From Arthrobacter sp. AFG7.2 (lineage in GTDB: Bacteria > Actinomycetota > Actinomycetes > Actinomycetales > Micrococcaceae): 64,000 nt of DNA. A program made the position numbers and the translations under genes. Of this stretch, positions 7,588 to 17,192 are shown in pieces. The stretch is taken from the NCBI RefSeq assembly GCF_002892835.1, contig NZ_PJMB01000001.1, positions 248,001 to 312,000 of the forward strand. Reading direction: 5' to 3'. The stretch's first letter is position 1. The number at the start of each line of letters is the position of its first letter. Below the pieces are notes generated by a model. The model saw nothing but the letters and a program-made list of their open reading frames with translations. It had not been told where the DNA came from and did no database searches.

Positions 7588-8895
7588 CTAGTCCTTCATC
7601 CGGCGCCTTGCTGTGGAAGAAAAGACAGAGGATTTCCGTTTTTGCTGGGCGGATGCACAAACGAGTTCGCGGATGGCATGGCGCAGCGGAGAATCGGGAG
7701 CGGCTTCAAGCAGCAGCGCGCCTCCCAGCAGTGCAGCGTCCGCCGCGCCGGCATCATAGGGCAGGAACCCCTTCAGTTCGGTTGCCGGACCAAACCGTTC
7801 CCACGCGTCCCTCAACTGCCGCTCGGGGCCTCTTCCCACGGAGGAAGAACGCACCCTGTTCATCACCACAATCGGCGATGCCTGCGGAACTGCTTCTGTG
7901 AGCTCGGCCAGACCCCGCACCAGCCTCGGCACTCCAACCGGATCTGCCGCGCCGACCGCAAAGACAGTGTCTGCGACTTCCAGGGACCGCAGGGTGGCGG
8001 CATTCCGGCGTGGGGCCATGGTGTCGAAGCTGAGTTCCTCGTCTGCTTCCAGGCAGAATCCGGCGTCCACCACAATGATGTCGGCGATCTGGCGGGCGCG
8101 TTCAAGCACCAGGCCGAGGGCAGGCGCCCGCAGCTCCGTCCAGCGGTCTGCGCGGGTAATGCCGGTGAGCACCCTGAAGGTTCCACACTTCGTCACCACC
8201 GGCGCAGCAATTTTTTCAAGGGCTGCTGCATCCAGCAGACCCTGGTCCGCCAGTCTGCAGGCCTGGGCCAGGCCAGCAGACTCATCGAGGAGTCCGAGGA
8301 CGGCGGCAATGCTTGCGCCGTAGCTGTCGGCGTCGACGAGGATTACCTCCTTTCCATCTGCAGCCAGCTCACCGGCCATATTGGCAGCCAGCGTGGTCCG
8401 CCCTGGTGCTCCCGCCGGTCCCCAAACAGCGATGACTCTGCCGCGCCCGGGCTTTTCGGGTCCGGCCGGCGGCTCGGCCAGCACCGGCTTTAGGGCAGCA
8501 CCGGGATCAGCGATACTGCTTCTGAGGGCAGCACCAGGTCCCGTTCCCGTGTACTGGGCCACCGCCTCCGCAATCCTGTCTGACAGGTCTGCGGAGTCGA
8601 CTCCGGTCAGGGCCGAGGCCACTCCTATTGTCCGCAGCCTGGCTGCTTCCTCGGCATTGTCGGTCAAGGCAATAATCGCCACGCCCACTGCCGAGAGCCG
8701 GTCCACCAGGGATGACGTCAGCCCTTCGGTTCCTTCCGCTACCACGGCAGCCCGGGCAAGTCCGCTTTGGCATGCTGCCAGGAGTTCGGGAAGCTCGGCG
8801 CACCTCCGGACCACGGTGACCGGCCCATGGAGCCGTTCAAGTCCGCCGACCAGATCCTCGCGGCTCTGGCCAACAGTAATGACCGGGATGCTCAT
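7588..8895 (-). CDS. CpaE/MinD-like P-loop ATPase with altered Walker A
   Basis: The protein has 435 residues. Residues 1-115 resemble the receiver-like N-terminal domain of CpaE pilus-assembly ATPases, and residues 150-400 form a MinD/ParA-type domain. The Walker A region reads GPAGAPGRTT (159-168), so Arg166 stands where the invariant Lys of GK[ST] is expected. ILVDAD (185-190) marks the next strand. It overlaps the SAF-domain gene by ATGA and is translationally coupled to it. CpaE helps localise or assemble Tad pili, but no pilin, CpaF or TadB genes are present here, so a pilus role is not supported by context. It may be a membrane-linked regulatory or scaffolding NTPase. Confidence 0.8.
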   Translation of the reverse strand: MSIPVITVGQSREDLVGGLERLHGPVTVVRRCAELPELLAACQSGLARAAVVAEGTEGLTSSLVDRLSAVGVAIIALTDNAEEAARLRTIGVASALTGVDSADLSDRIAEAVAQYTGTGPGAALRSSIADPGAALKPVLAEPPAGPEKPGRGRVIAVWGPAGAPGRTTLAANMAGELAADGKEVILVDADSYGASIAAVLGLLDESAGLAQACRLADQGLLDAAALEKIAAPVVTKCGTFRVLTGITRADRWTELRAPALGLVLERARQIADIIVVDAGFCLEADEELSFDTMAPRRNAATLRSLEVADTVFAVGAADPVGVPRLVRGLAELTEAVPQASPIVVMNRVRSSSVGRGPERQLRDAWERFGPATELKGFLPYDAGAADAALLGGALLLEAAPDSPLRHAIRELVCASAQQKRKSSVFSSTARRRMKD

Positions 8896-9533
8896 CTGCC
8901 GCCGCCCGGGTTCCAGACCACCGAAATCTTCGCCTGGTTGGCCTGGGCCCCGAGCAATGCCGGCATCTGGCCGTCCTCCACCAGCACCATCAGGACAGTC
9001 TTCTTTGAAGATCCCAATGTTGCGGAGCCGGCTGATATCTCCGCAATTTCGGCTCCGGACAAAAGGAGTTTCGGTTCGCTGAAGCCGTTGCGCGCGTCCG
9101 GCTGCGCGACCCAGACATCCACTCTGGCGCCTTCTGTCGCCTGCTCCGGGAGCGTCTCTTCAATCGAGAGGGCTACCGGCTTTCGGTCGAGTTCATCTGC
9201 GGAGCCAAGGCTGGCACGAGGAACCAGCTGGTCCTTGCCTATGCGCTGAACAGCCACCGCATCTTCCGGCAGCCCCGATTCCGCCGTGATGTACTGGTTC
9301 TCGGTAGCGCCCAAACGAACCTTCGCCCGCACCACGTTGTCCTGGCTCAGCTTTTCCCCCACGGCAATCCCGTCCCGTGCAGCGAATACTTCTGTTGTGC
9401 GGTCCGCACTGCTGACGAGGAGAACGACGCCGGCGACGGAAACAAGGACCAGGAGAATACCCACCAGAAGACGGGGGTCTTTCCACGAGGGCCGCTTTAG
9501 CCGTGCCGCCGCGGCCGATGAATCAGGAACCAT
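8892..9533 (-). CDS. SAF-domain (CpaB/RcpC-like) membrane protein
   Basis: This 213-residue protein has a short basic N-terminus, one membrane segment at about residues 20-42 and then an extracytoplasmic SAF domain beginning VFAARDGIAVGEKLSQDNVV (about 50-70). SAF domains occur in CpaB/FlgA-type pilus and flagellar assembly proteins. The ATG at 9533 is chosen because GGGGGAG lies eight bases upstream; the frame is open 27 codons further but with no ribosome binding site. It overlaps the CpaE-like ATPase gene, so the two probably work as a pair. It is divergent from the BldC-like gene, with 154 bp between them. Confidence 0.8.
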   Translation of the reverse strand: MVPDSSAAAARLKRPSWKDPRLLVGILLVLVSVAGVVLLVSSADRTTEVFAARDGIAVGEKLSQDNVVRAKVRLGATENQYITAESGLPEDAVAVQRIGKDQLVPRASLGSADELDRKPVALSIEETLPEQATEGARVDVWVAQPDARNGFSEPKLLLSGAEIAEISAGSATLGSSKKTVLMVLVEDGQMPALLGAQANQAKISVVWNPGGGR

Positions 9534-9687
9534 AGAATTTTCTCCCCCTATGCGCGCCGGCCCTGTTCGCCATGCGCGGACCCCCTCATTGTTACCGCCC
9601 GGGCGTCTGAACAAAAGTCAAAAACGTAAACTTCGCCAATCTGTGGATAACAGCAGCACCCCTGCCGATCAATGGCAAAATGGATGC

Positions 9688-9903
9688 ATGCCCAGGTTCC
9701 TTACGCTCGCAGATGTCGCCGAGCAGCTTCAGATTAATTCACCTGCCGCCTACGCACTTGTCCGCAGCGGAGAACTGAAGGCTATCCAGGTTGGCGGCCG
9801 GGGCCAGTGGCGGGTTGAAGAAAAGATGTTGGAGCAGTACATCGAGGAACGCTACGCCGAGGCCAGCCGGATTATCCAGGAGAATAAGTCAAAGTCAGTG
9901 TGA
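9688..9903 (+). CDS. BldC/excisionase-type helix-turn-helix protein
   Basis: This 71-residue protein consists almost entirely of a MerR/Xis-like winged helix. LTLADVAEQLQINSPAAYAL forms the helix-turn-helix and VGGRGQWRV the wing, followed by an acidic and then basic C-terminal helix. This pattern fits the BldC family, whose members bind direct repeats and control development or metabolism in actinobacteria. The start MPRFLTL is the first ATG compatible with the domain. The gene is divergent from the SAF/CpaE-like pair and may regulate it, which is inference from position. Confidence 0.85.
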   Translation: MPRFLTLADVAEQLQINSPAAYALVRSGELKAIQVGGRGQWRVEEKMLEQYIEERYAEASRIIQENKSKSV

Positions 9904-9941
9904 GCCGGGCACCGGGAATCCGCCCTGCCGGTCTCCGGCCG

Positions 9942-10511
9942 CTAGAACTCCCCGGGCAGCCTCGACCTGACTGCGGCCAGGCCCGCAAAGGGAATGACCG
10001 ACACCTGGCCCACCTGTGATTTTCGGCGCGCCTCTCCGGGAGTGTGCGTTGCCAAATCAAGGTGGTCTTTCCCTACCCTGTCGATAACCCCCACCAGCCG
10101 GATTGCCCTGCCGCTGTGTCCAACCGTCACCGACAGTTCCGCCCGGTCCCTTGCCAGACCCCGCAAAGCGTGGGAAAGCCCCAACCCGCGGCGCACCTGT
10201 GATGGCTCGGCCACGGTCAGCCGTCCAAGCCCTGAATAGCACATGACGGCAGCGTAGGGGATGAGAACCTGATGCTGCTCGTCGTCCAGCACCAAAGCGT
10301 CCGCGCCCGCGTGGCTGAGCGTGCCGTGCACGGCGTCGCCACAGGCGAGGTGCACAGCGAGCCGATAGCCCAACGTTCCACGCAGCCTGTCCGCGAGTTC
10401 AATGGAGACCATTTCCGCCCTGGCGCGGTCATTAATCTCAGTGTCGAATGAAAGGCGTTCTGACTCGGCAAATTGGCTTTCCATGTCAGTAAAAAGAGCA
10501 TCCCAGCGCAT
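9942..10511 (-). CDS. Conserved hypothetical protein, cytoplasmic
   Basis: This 189-residue soluble protein has a charged N-terminal helix (about 1-45) followed by a beta-rich region containing two similar stretches of the type VHLACGDAVHGTL and LSVTVGHSGRAIRLVGVI, which may be small barrel repeats. The recurrent phrases VLIPYAAV and VSVIPFAGL end each half. This internal similarity suggests an Sm/SH3-like duplicated fold, but that is inference. I do not recognise a family. It is convergent with the BldC-like gene and divergent from the LysM gene. Confidence 0.7.
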   Translation of the reverse strand: MRWDALFTDMESQFAESERLSFDTEINDRARAEMVSIELADRLRGTLGYRLAVHLACGDAVHGTLSHAGADALVLDDEQHQVLIPYAAVMCYSGLGRLTVAEPSQVRRGLGLSHALRGLARDRAELSVTVGHSGRAIRLVGVIDRVGKDHLDLATHTPGEARRKSQVGQVSVIPFAGLAAVRSRLPGEF

Positions 10512-10681
10512 TGCGCCAGAGTATGGCCGCTATGCGAGCCTCGTCAACGCTGGAAGTAATTCCTTCCAACGTCTGGACAAACCGCGCGTGGGCCCAGCAA
10601 ACTGTGTTTATGCACACCAAACAGCATCAAACCGCATCAAAATGGAGGGGCGCGCTTCGGGCAGAAGCTCCGAGGACGTCC

Positions 10682-11587
10682 ATGGATGGGCTCACGGCAG
10701 CAGGAATCCTGCTGCTGGGTGTCCTGCTCTGCCTCATCGGGGCAGGCCTGATGGAACACTTCAGGGATGGTGCCGCCCGCCGGCAGGAGCCCGGCATGGA
10801 GGAACTCCTCGCCGTGACCGCCGCCGCTGCCGGCGCCGGTATTGTGCTGTGGTGGATCGCATCGATGGCCTGCGCGGCCGCGTCAGCCCTGCTGGAGCGG
10901 ACGGGCCGAACCAGGGCGGCAGCAGCCACCAGAAAGCTCTCACCTGCCTTTATGCAGCGACTCGTGCTCGGTGCACTGTCCTTCCAGCTTCTGTCGGGTC
11001 CGGTTGCGCAAGCCGCTGTGACGGTGCCTGGGCCTGAATGGACTCCTACTCAAGGAGGGTCTTCTTCCGCTCCCGCCATTCCAGGCACTGGTACGAATGG
11101 AACCAGCGCAAAAACGAGCGCGGAAGACGCCGGTGCGGGAGGAGCGGACGTATCCTTGCTGGCGCCCGTGACCGGCCCTGAGCCACACCACCCTCCTGTG
11201 CATGTCCCGGACGGGGGCGCAGACAGACAAGACAGCGAACGGGGCCAGGTTGTCCTGCCGCAACAGCCTGCCATAACTCGAGCAGCTCCCCCGTCTTCTC
11301 TCAACCCCGGGTGGCAGCCGGCCGCCCCGGTTACAGACCCTGGAATGCTTGCGGCCCCAGGTACCCGGGCCCTGACAGGGGAATCACGGCCACGGGTTGA
11401 AGGAGGTGTGGCTGTCCAAGCTGGTGACACGCTGTGGGACATAGCAGCCCGCCATCTGGGTCCTGGCGCCTCGGATCTCGATATCGCTCTTCAGTGGCCC
11501 CGCTGGCATGAGGCCAACCGGGAGCTCATCGGGCAGAATCCCAACGTACTCCTTCCGGGCCAGATCCTTCACCCGCCTTTTGTCTGA
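10682..11587 (+). CDS. LysM-domain membrane protein
   Basis: The protein has 301 residues from the chosen ATG, which follows GAGGA by five bases. Upstream in-frame starts exist at 10610 and 10511, the latter colliding with the divergent gene. Two membrane segments lie near residues 4-24 and 38-62, with a third hydrophobic stretch near 90-110. A long Pro/Ala/Thr-rich linker follows, and a C-terminal LysM domain (about 245-300) contains VQAGDTLWDIAARHLG and ends LLPGQILHPP. LysM binds peptidoglycan, so the protein probably connects membrane and wall. The Rv3235-family gene 53 bp downstream is likely co-transcribed. Confidence 0.75.
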   Translation: MDGLTAAGILLLGVLLCLIGAGLMEHFRDGAARRQEPGMEELLAVTAAAAGAGIVLWWIASMACAAASALLERTGRTRAAAATRKLSPAFMQRLVLGALSFQLLSGPVAQAAVTVPGPEWTPTQGGSSSAPAIPGTGTNGTSAKTSAEDAGAGGADVSLLAPVTGPEPHHPPVHVPDGGADRQDSERGQVVLPQQPAITRAAPPSSLNPGWQPAAPVTDPGMLAAPGTRALTGESRPRVEGGVAVQAGDTLWDIAARHLGPGASDLDIALQWPRWHEANRELIGQNPNVLLPGQILHPPFV

Positions 11588-11640
11588 CCAGAAACACTCC
11601 TGGCCAGATCCGCAGTGCCATACCTAGTAAGGGGACACCC

Positions 11641-12141
11641 ATGAGTGCAGCAACACCCATACCAGCCGTCCAGGATAAAAGTACTGCCCCGGGAGCAGCG
11701 CAGCCGGGCCTGTCACCCCGGCATCAGCCCGTCTCTGCGCCGTCAGTCTCTGCCCGCGAAATAACTCCCGCGGCATTGCGCCCCGTCGACGATTTGGTTG
11801 AAGTCCGGGCGGTCACCCGCAGTACGGTTCAGGCGTCCATGGAGGTACTTGCCGGCATCAGGCCGATCCACCAGCTGGCGAGACGTCTTGACCCGCGCTG
11901 CCTCGCTGCGCTGCAGCATCGGGCTGCCCTGATCAGGCGGGAATTCGCCCGCAGCGGCAACCCGGTACTTGCCCGCCTTCATCGCAACTCTGCTGTCAGA
12001 TCAGTCCGTGTCTGTGAAGTCTCCGATGGAGTATATGAAGCAAGTGCAGTGGTGGTGGACGACGTGCGGGCCCGCGCGGTCGCGATCCGGCTTGAGCGGA
12101 GCAAACAAGTGTGGCGGGTAACTGAACTTGTCATCGGCTGA
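11641..12141 (+). CDS. Rv3235-family protein
   Basis: This 166-residue protein has a disordered first 50 residues and a small alpha+beta domain of about 100 residues with the conserved phrase VLAGIRPIHQLARRLDPRCLAAL split by a helix turn, then VSDGVYEASAVV and a basic end. It matches what I know of the Rv3235 family, found near secA in mycobacteria; its function is unknown. A purine-rich AAGGGGA lies five bases before the ATG. It is convergent with secA across a hairpin. Confidence 0.75.
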   Translation: MSAATPIPAVQDKSTAPGAAQPGLSPRHQPVSAPSVSAREITPAALRPVDDLVEVRAVTRSTVQASMEVLAGIRPIHQLARRLDPRCLAALQHRAALIRREFARSGNPVLARLHRNSAVRSVRVCEVSDGVYEASAVVVDDVRARAVAIRLERSKQVWRVTELVIG

Positions 12142-12158
12142 AGTGAGGATGAAACGCG

Positions 12159-12191
12159 GACAGGGCCGGAAACACTGTTCCCGGCCCTGTC
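12159..12191. terminator. Hairpin between the Rv3235-family gene and secA
   Basis: GACAGGGCCGG (12159-12169) pairs with CCGGCCCTGTC (12181-12191) around an 11-base loop, with further partial pairing outside the stem. It is placed between convergent genes. Confidence 0.65.
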
Positions 12192-12236
12192 TTCACTCAA
12201 CGTGTCCCTTACTCGGGCCAGCACTTAACGGCACGG

Positions 12237-14975
12237 TCAGCGGCGCTTCTTCTTTGCAGGGCGCTTTGCTGCCTCCTGTGCCGCCGCTTTCGCGGGATTC
12301 CCCGACCGGCCCGAAGAACGCGTCTCCACCCTGGTTTGCGTTCCGCCACTCTCGCTGGGGGCGGTGTACTGCAACTGCGCCGGCTTCTCCGGCGCTTCGA
12401 GGCCGGCAGCGCGGACCTGTGGTTCCACGTGCTCGGTGTGACCGCCTGCGTCGTCTGCGACTACCACGTCCTGGGCAGGAGTGACTTCCACTTCAAGGTT
12501 GAACAGGAACCCAACGCTCTCCTCGCGGATGGCTTCCATCATGCTCTGGAAAAGAACGAATCCTTCCCGCTGGTACTCGACCAGAGGATCACGCTGCGCC
12601 ATGGCGCGCAGGCCGATTCCTTCCTTGAGGTAGTCCATTTCGTACAGGTGTTCCTGCCACTTCCGGCCGATGACGGAGAGGACCACGCGGCGCTCAAGTT
12701 CCCGCATGCTTTCCGAGCCAAGCGCTTCCTCCCGCGCCTGGTATACCAGGCGTGCGTCGGACAGCAGCTCTTCCTTCAGGAACTCCACGGTGAGCCTGGA
12801 TTTGCCACCGGCTTCCTCGATGATTTCGTCCGGTGTGACACTGACCGGGTAAAGAGTCTTGAGGTTGGTCCAGAGCTGGTTAAAGTCCCAGTCGTCGCCA
12901 TTGCCTTCTGCAGTTGCAGCGTCAATAAGGGCAGTGACAGTGTCCTCAACGAAGAACTGCACTTTCTCGTGCAGGTCGTCTCCTTCCAGGATCCGGCGCC
13001 GGTCACTGTAGATAGCCTCACGCTGGCGGTTGAGAACGTCGTCGTATTTCAGGACGTTCTTGCGCTGTTCAGCGTTGCGGCCCTCCACCTGGCCCTGGGC
13101 TGATGCGATCGCCCGGGACACGAGCTTCGATTCCAGGGCAACGTCGTCGGGCACGGAGCTGTTCATGAGCCGTTCGGCTGCGCCGGAGTTGAAGAGCCGC
13201 ATGAGGTCATCGGTCAGCGACAGGTAGAAGCGGGACTCACCAGGGTCACCCTGGCGGCCGGACCGACCGCGGAGCTGGTTGTCGATGCGGCGTGACTCAT
13301 GGCGTTCAGTACCAAGGACGTAGAGCCCGCCGAGGTTCAGGACTTCCTCATGCTCGTCCTTAACAGCCTGCTTGGCAGCTTCGAGAGCGGCCGGCCACTC
13401 GGACTCGTACTCCTCCGAGTTCTCTTCAGGATCGAGTCCGCGCTTCGCCAGTTCGGCCACGGCAGTGAACTCAGCGTTGCCGCCGAGCATGATGTCGGTT
13501 CCGCGGCCGGCCATGTTGGTTGCCACCGTGACGGCGGCCTTTCGGCCTGCCTGGGCGACGATGGCAGCTTCGCGGGCGTGGTTCTTCGCATTGAGAACCT
13601 CGTGCCGGATCCCTTCCTTGGCGAGAAGGCGGGAGAGATACTCGCTCTTTTCAACGCTGGTGGTGCCCACCAGGACCGGCTGGCCCTTTTCGTGCCGTTC
13701 CGCGATGTCTTTCACGACGGCGTCAAACTTCACCGTTTCGTTCTTGAAGACGAGGTCCGCCTGGTCGATGCGCTGCATGTCGCGGTTGGTGGGAATCGCC
13801 ACCACACCCAGCTTGTAGGTGCTCATGAATTCCGCTGCCTCGGTTTCGGCAGTTCCGGTCATGCCTGAAAGCTTTTGGTACATGCGGAAGTAGTTCTGGA
13901 GGGTCACGGTGGCCAGGGTCTGGTTTTCCGCCTTGATCTCGACGCCTTCCTTGGCCTCGATCGCCTGGTGCATGCCCTCGTTGTACCGTCGGCCGGCAAG
14001 GATACGGCCTGTGTGCTCATCCACGATCAGGACCTCTCCGTCCAGGATCACGTAGTCCTTGTCCCGCTTGAAGAGTTCCTTGGCCTTGATGGCGTTGTTA
14101 AGGAAGCCGATGAGGGGCGTGTTCGCGGACTCATACAGGTTCTGGATACCGAGGTAGTCCTCCACCTTCTCGATGCCGCTTTCCAGTACGCCCACCGTGC
14201 GCTTCTTCTCGTCGACCTCGTAGTCCTTTTCAGGCTGGAGCCGGAGGACGACCTTGGCGAATTCGCTGTACCAGCGGTTGGTATCCCCCTGCGCCGGGCC
14301 GGAGATGATGAGCGGTGTCCGGGCCTCGTCGATAAGGATGGAGTCCACTTCGTCAACGATGGCGAAGTGGTGTCCGCGCTGAACCAGCTCGTTTTTGTCC
14401 CAGGCCATGTTGTCCCTGAGGTAGTCGAAGCCGAATTCGTTGTTCGTACCGTAGGTGATGTCTGAAGCGTACTGCTGGCGCCGGACCGTGGGGTCCTGGT
14501 TCGAGAGGATGCATCCGCTGCTCAGGCCCAGGAACCTGTAGACGCGGCCCATGAGATCTGACTGGTATTCAGCGAGGTAGTCGTTCACGGTGATGACATG
14601 GACGCCCTTGCCGGCAAGCGCATTGAGGTAGGCGGGAGCGGTCGCCACCAGGGTCTTGCCTTCACCGGTCTTCATCTCTGCGATGTTTCCCAGGTGCAGG
14701 GCGGCTCCGCCCATCAGCTGGACATCGAAATGGCGCATTCCCAGCGTCCGTGAGGACGCTTCCCTGACGGCGGCGAAAGCCTCCGGAAGCAGGTCATCAA
14801 GCTTTTCCCCGTCCTGGTGGCGTTCGCGCAGCCGGTCGGTTTCCTCCCGGAGCTCGGCGTCCGTGAACGTCTTGAACGAGTCTTCCAGGGCATTGATGGA
14901 ATCGGCATAGTTCCGCAGTTGCCGGAGAGTTTTTTTGTCACCCGTGCGGAGAAGTTTTTCGATAAGTGATGCCAC
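12237..14975 (-). CDS. secA: Preprotein translocase ATPase SecA
   Basis: This 912-residue motor drives export through SecYEG. It has Walker A MKTGEGKT (101-108), the DEAD-box-type motif [16 protein letters not shown] near 208-222, the preprotein cross-linking region around 230-360, and the second nucleotide-binding fold ending with GTDIMLGG and [13 protein letters not shown]. The helical scaffold follows. The C-terminus is Ala/Lys-rich and ends KKKRR, without the CxCxSGxxxxxCH zinc motif of proteobacterial SecA, as usual for actinobacterial SecA1. The start is a GTG preceded by GGGAG at nine bases. It appears to be transcribed alone. Confidence 0.97.
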   Translation of the reverse strand: MASLIEKLLRTGDKKTLRQLRNYADSINALEDSFKTFTDAELREETDRLRERHQDGEKLDDLLPEAFAAVREASSRTLGMRHFDVQLMGGAALHLGNIAEMKTGEGKTLVATAPAYLNALAGKGVHVITVNDYLAEYQSDLMGRVYRFLGLSSGCILSNQDPTVRRQQYASDITYGTNNEFGFDYLRDNMAWDKNELVQRGHHFAIVDEVDSILIDEARTPLIISGPAQGDTNRWYSEFAKVVLRLQPEKDYEVDEKKRTVGVLESGIEKVEDYLGIQNLYESANTPLIGFLNNAIKAKELFKRDKDYVILDGEVLIVDEHTGRILAGRRYNEGMHQAIEAKEGVEIKAENQTLATVTLQNYFRMYQKLSGMTGTAETEAAEFMSTYKLGVVAIPTNRDMQRIDQADLVFKNETVKFDAVVKDIAERHEKGQPVLVGTTSVEKSEYLSRLLAKEGIRHEVLNAKNHAREAAIVAQAGRKAAVTVATNMAGRGTDIMLGGNAEFTAVAELAKRGLDPEENSEEYESEWPAALEAAKQAVKDEHEEVLNLGGLYVLGTERHESRRIDNQLRGRSGRQGDPGESRFYLSLTDDLMRLFNSGAAERLMNSSVPDDVALESKLVSRAIASAQGQVEGRNAEQRKNVLKYDDVLNRQREAIYSDRRRILEGDDLHEKVQFFVEDTVTALIDAATAEGNGDDWDFNQLWTNLKTLYPVSVTPDEIIEEAGGKSRLTVEFLKEELLSDARLVYQAREEALGSESMRELERRVVLSVIGRKWQEHLYEMDYLKEGIGLRAMAQRDPLVEYQREGFVLFQSMMEAIREESVGFLFNLEVEVTPAQDVVVADDAGGHTEHVEPQVRAAGLEAPEKPAQLQYTAPSESGGTQTRVETRSSGRSGNPAKAAAQEAAKRPAKKKRR

Positions 14976-15060
14976 GTGAAGATGCTCCCAGTCTCATGCC
15001 GCCGAATTCTGGCGTTTTTAGTCTACGGGAGAGACACCGCCGAGGGGTCCGCGTGTTCCC

Positions 15061-16290
15061 TCAGAGCGGATAGTCCCTTCCGGCGCCTACGGCCCCGGCG
15101 AGGCTGCCGGCCAGGTTGCCGACCGGAAAGACCTCCACGTCGGGCAGTCCCAGCCAGTCGGCCATCAGCCGCAGCTCCGCGGCAAGTTCAGCGGCGGTAT
15201 CCGGTGGCGCATCCGGCTCCGCAAACGCGGACCTTGCCAGCAGCTTCCCGCCCTGGCGGTCCGCCTTCAGGTCCACGCGCGCAACAATTCTGTCGCGGAG
15301 GAGGAATGGCAGGACGTAGTACCCGTAGCGCCTCTTGGGTTCCGGCGTGTAAATCTCGATCCTGTAGTGGAAGCCGAACAGCTCCTCGAGCCGCCGGCGT
15401 TCGAAGACCAGGGAGTCGAACGGGCTCAGCAGGGCACGCCCGGTGGCACGCCGCGGCAACCTCGCGCCAACATGGCGGAAGACGTCACGTTTCCAGCCAA
15501 GCACAGTCACCGGTTCCAGCGTGCCCTGCTGGACCAGCCTGTCGACGGCGGCCCCTGCTGCCTTGGCAGGAATGCGGAAGTAGTCAGCGAAACACCGCAC
15601 GGTTCCGATGCCGTGCGCCTGTGCGGCCGCGTCAACCAACCGTTCCATCGCCTCTGCGGGATCAGCATCCGGCACTGCCGGACCGGAAAGATGCGGCAGC
15701 ACCTTTGCGGTCAAGGTGTACCTGCGCTCAAACTGCTCAGTCCGCGCTGCTGCGGAGACGAGGCCTTCCTGGAACAGGTCTTCAAGGACTCTCTTCACCG
15801 CATTCCAGTTCCAGCCCCAGTTCACCGTTTGTTTTTCCTCGACGTGGCCGATCCGGGCGGTCAGCTCCGCTGCGGTCATGGGCCTTGAGCGTTCCAGAAT
15901 GTCAATGATTCGCCGCGAGATCATCGCGCGAAGCTCCGGATCCATCCGGGAGGCGCCAACCCAGGCGCGCTTCTGCCACAAAAGGAGGTCTGCATAGTGT
16001 TCGGGCCTGATGTAACTCGCCTCGTGAGCCCAGTACTCCACCATGCGCCGGGGATGAACAGCAGACATCCGCTGGAGGATCGAGCGGTCGTAATTGCCCA
16101 GGCGGGAAAAGAAAGGAAGGAGGTGGCTGCGGGAAACAACGTTGACGGAATCAATCTGGACAAGCTGGATCCGGGCAAAGGTTCGGCCCACCGCCCGTGA
16201 TGTCACGGGGCCGGTGGGCCGTCCTTTGTCGAGTCCCTGTGCTGCCAAAGCGATCCGCCGTGCCTGGTCCAGGCTCAGCGTCGCTGACAC
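15061..16290 (-). CDS. YcaQ-like winged-helix DNA glycosylase (HTH_42 family)
   Basis: This 409-residue protein has three winged-helix-like units typical of the AlkX/YcaQ family. It contains the conserved RIQLVQIDSVNVVSR near residues 35-50, in which the QxQ/QxD catalytic motif appears as QID, plus VEYWAHEASY near 92 and YYVLPFLLRDRIVARVDLKAD near 320. YcaQ and Streptomyces AlzQ/Orf1 unhook interstrand crosslinks or remove alkylated bases. The GTG start follows GAGAGGA by five bases. It lies 32 bp from hpf on the same strand and may be read with it. Confidence 0.85.
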   Translation of the reverse strand: MSATLSLDQARRIALAAQGLDKGRPTGPVTSRAVGRTFARIQLVQIDSVNVVSRSHLLPFFSRLGNYDRSILQRMSAVHPRRMVEYWAHEASYIRPEHYADLLLWQKRAWVGASRMDPELRAMISRRIIDILERSRPMTAAELTARIGHVEEKQTVNWGWNWNAVKRVLEDLFQEGLVSAAARTEQFERRYTLTAKVLPHLSGPAVPDADPAEAMERLVDAAAQAHGIGTVRCFADYFRIPAKAAGAAVDRLVQQGTLEPVTVLGWKRDVFRHVGARLPRRATGRALLSPFDSLVFERRRLEELFGFHYRIEIYTPEPKRRYGYYVLPFLLRDRIVARVDLKADRQGGKLLARSAFAEPDAPPDTAAELAAELRLMADWLGLPDVEVFPVGNLAGSLAGAVGAGRDYPL

Positions 16291-16322
16291 ATCAGTCCTC
16301 TCTGTGGAAGGTGTTCACCACC

Positions 16323-17048
16323 CTAAGCGTTTGCGGCCGCGTCATCCGAACGGTACGCGATAACTTTCTCCTCCACCACGGTGTCACCGGGTTCGCACTC
16401 GTGGTCCAGGGTGATGACCCCGTAGGTCCAACCGCGGCGACGGTACACGACAGATGGCGTGTTGGTGGCCTTGTCGACGAAAAGGTAGAAATCGTGGCCA
16501 ACGAGTTCCATGTTGTCCACTGCGTCATCGAGGGAGAGGGAAGCAGCAGGAAAAACCTTGCGCCGGATCAGGACGGGGGAATCCCCCGCCGGGATGTCGT
16601 TCTCGACATCGTAAGGAGACCTGTCTTCGGGGACGGCCACCGCTTCATTCTTGTGGTTGGCCTCCATGTACAGCGGCTCATGGGAGCTGGCGGGTTCGAG
16701 CGAGGCGGTGGCTTCGCGGACTGCCTTGGGTGTGTGGCGTCCGTGGTGGACCTTCTTGCGGTCCTTCGCGCGCCGCAGACGCTCAAGCAGCTTGTTGTAG
16801 GCAAGATCAAAGGCTGCGAACTTATCGGCAGCGCTGGCTTCGGCTCGGATCACGGGTCCCCGGCCCAGTACTGTCACCTCAACGGTCAGCTGATCGCCGG
16901 TCTGCCGGGCATTGGTCTCCTTGGAGACTTTCGCGTCGACCCGCTGGACCTTGTCCCCCAGCGATTCGATTTTCGAAATCTTTTCCCCAGCATATTCGCG
17001 GAACCGGTCTGAAACTGTCAGATTGCGTCCGCTGATCATAAACTCCAT
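16323..17048 (-). CDS. hpf: Ribosome hibernation-promoting factor, long form
   Basis: This 241-residue protein has the S30AE/RaiA domain (about 1-100, beginning MEFMISGRNLTVSDRFREYA), a basic linker, and the C-terminal dimerisation domain (about 180-235) with RRKVFPAASLSLDDAVDNME and FYLFVDKATN. Long HPF alone brings 70S ribosomes together into 100S dimers in stationary phase. The ATG at 17048 is chosen because GGAGGG lies five bases upstream; the open frame extends 40 codons further without family similarity. Position between secA and comF matches M. tuberculosis Rv3241c. Confidence 0.93.
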   Translation of the reverse strand: MEFMISGRNLTVSDRFREYAGEKISKIESLGDKVQRVDAKVSKETNARQTGDQLTVEVTVLGRGPVIRAEASAADKFAAFDLAYNKLLERLRRAKDRKKVHHGRHTPKAVREATASLEPASSHEPLYMEANHKNEAVAVPEDRSPYDVENDIPAGDSPVLIRRKVFPAASLSLDDAVDNMELVGHDFYLFVDKATNTPSVVYRRRGWTYGVITLDHECEPGDTVVEEKVIAYRSDDAAANA

Positions 17049-17192
17049 GGTGCCCTCCAAATGACTTCGGTGACACGACGGCGGCGCTTCCCTGGGCCGA
17101 TCTGCCTGACAGTCGAGCCCCTCTCCGAGCCGCCATCGAAAGGTACATTCTGTTCTTGGTACCCACAACCGACGTTAGTTCATAGGCACCTG

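Noticed and set aside
7450..8493. 347-codon plus-strand frame opposite the CpaE-like gene
   Set aside because: It spans the junction of two minus-strand genes and shows no domain; a shadow frame.
10511..10681. Longer LysM protein starting at 10511 or 10610
   Set aside because: 10511 collides with the start of the divergent gene, and neither start has a clear Shine-Dalgarno; 10610 remains possible.
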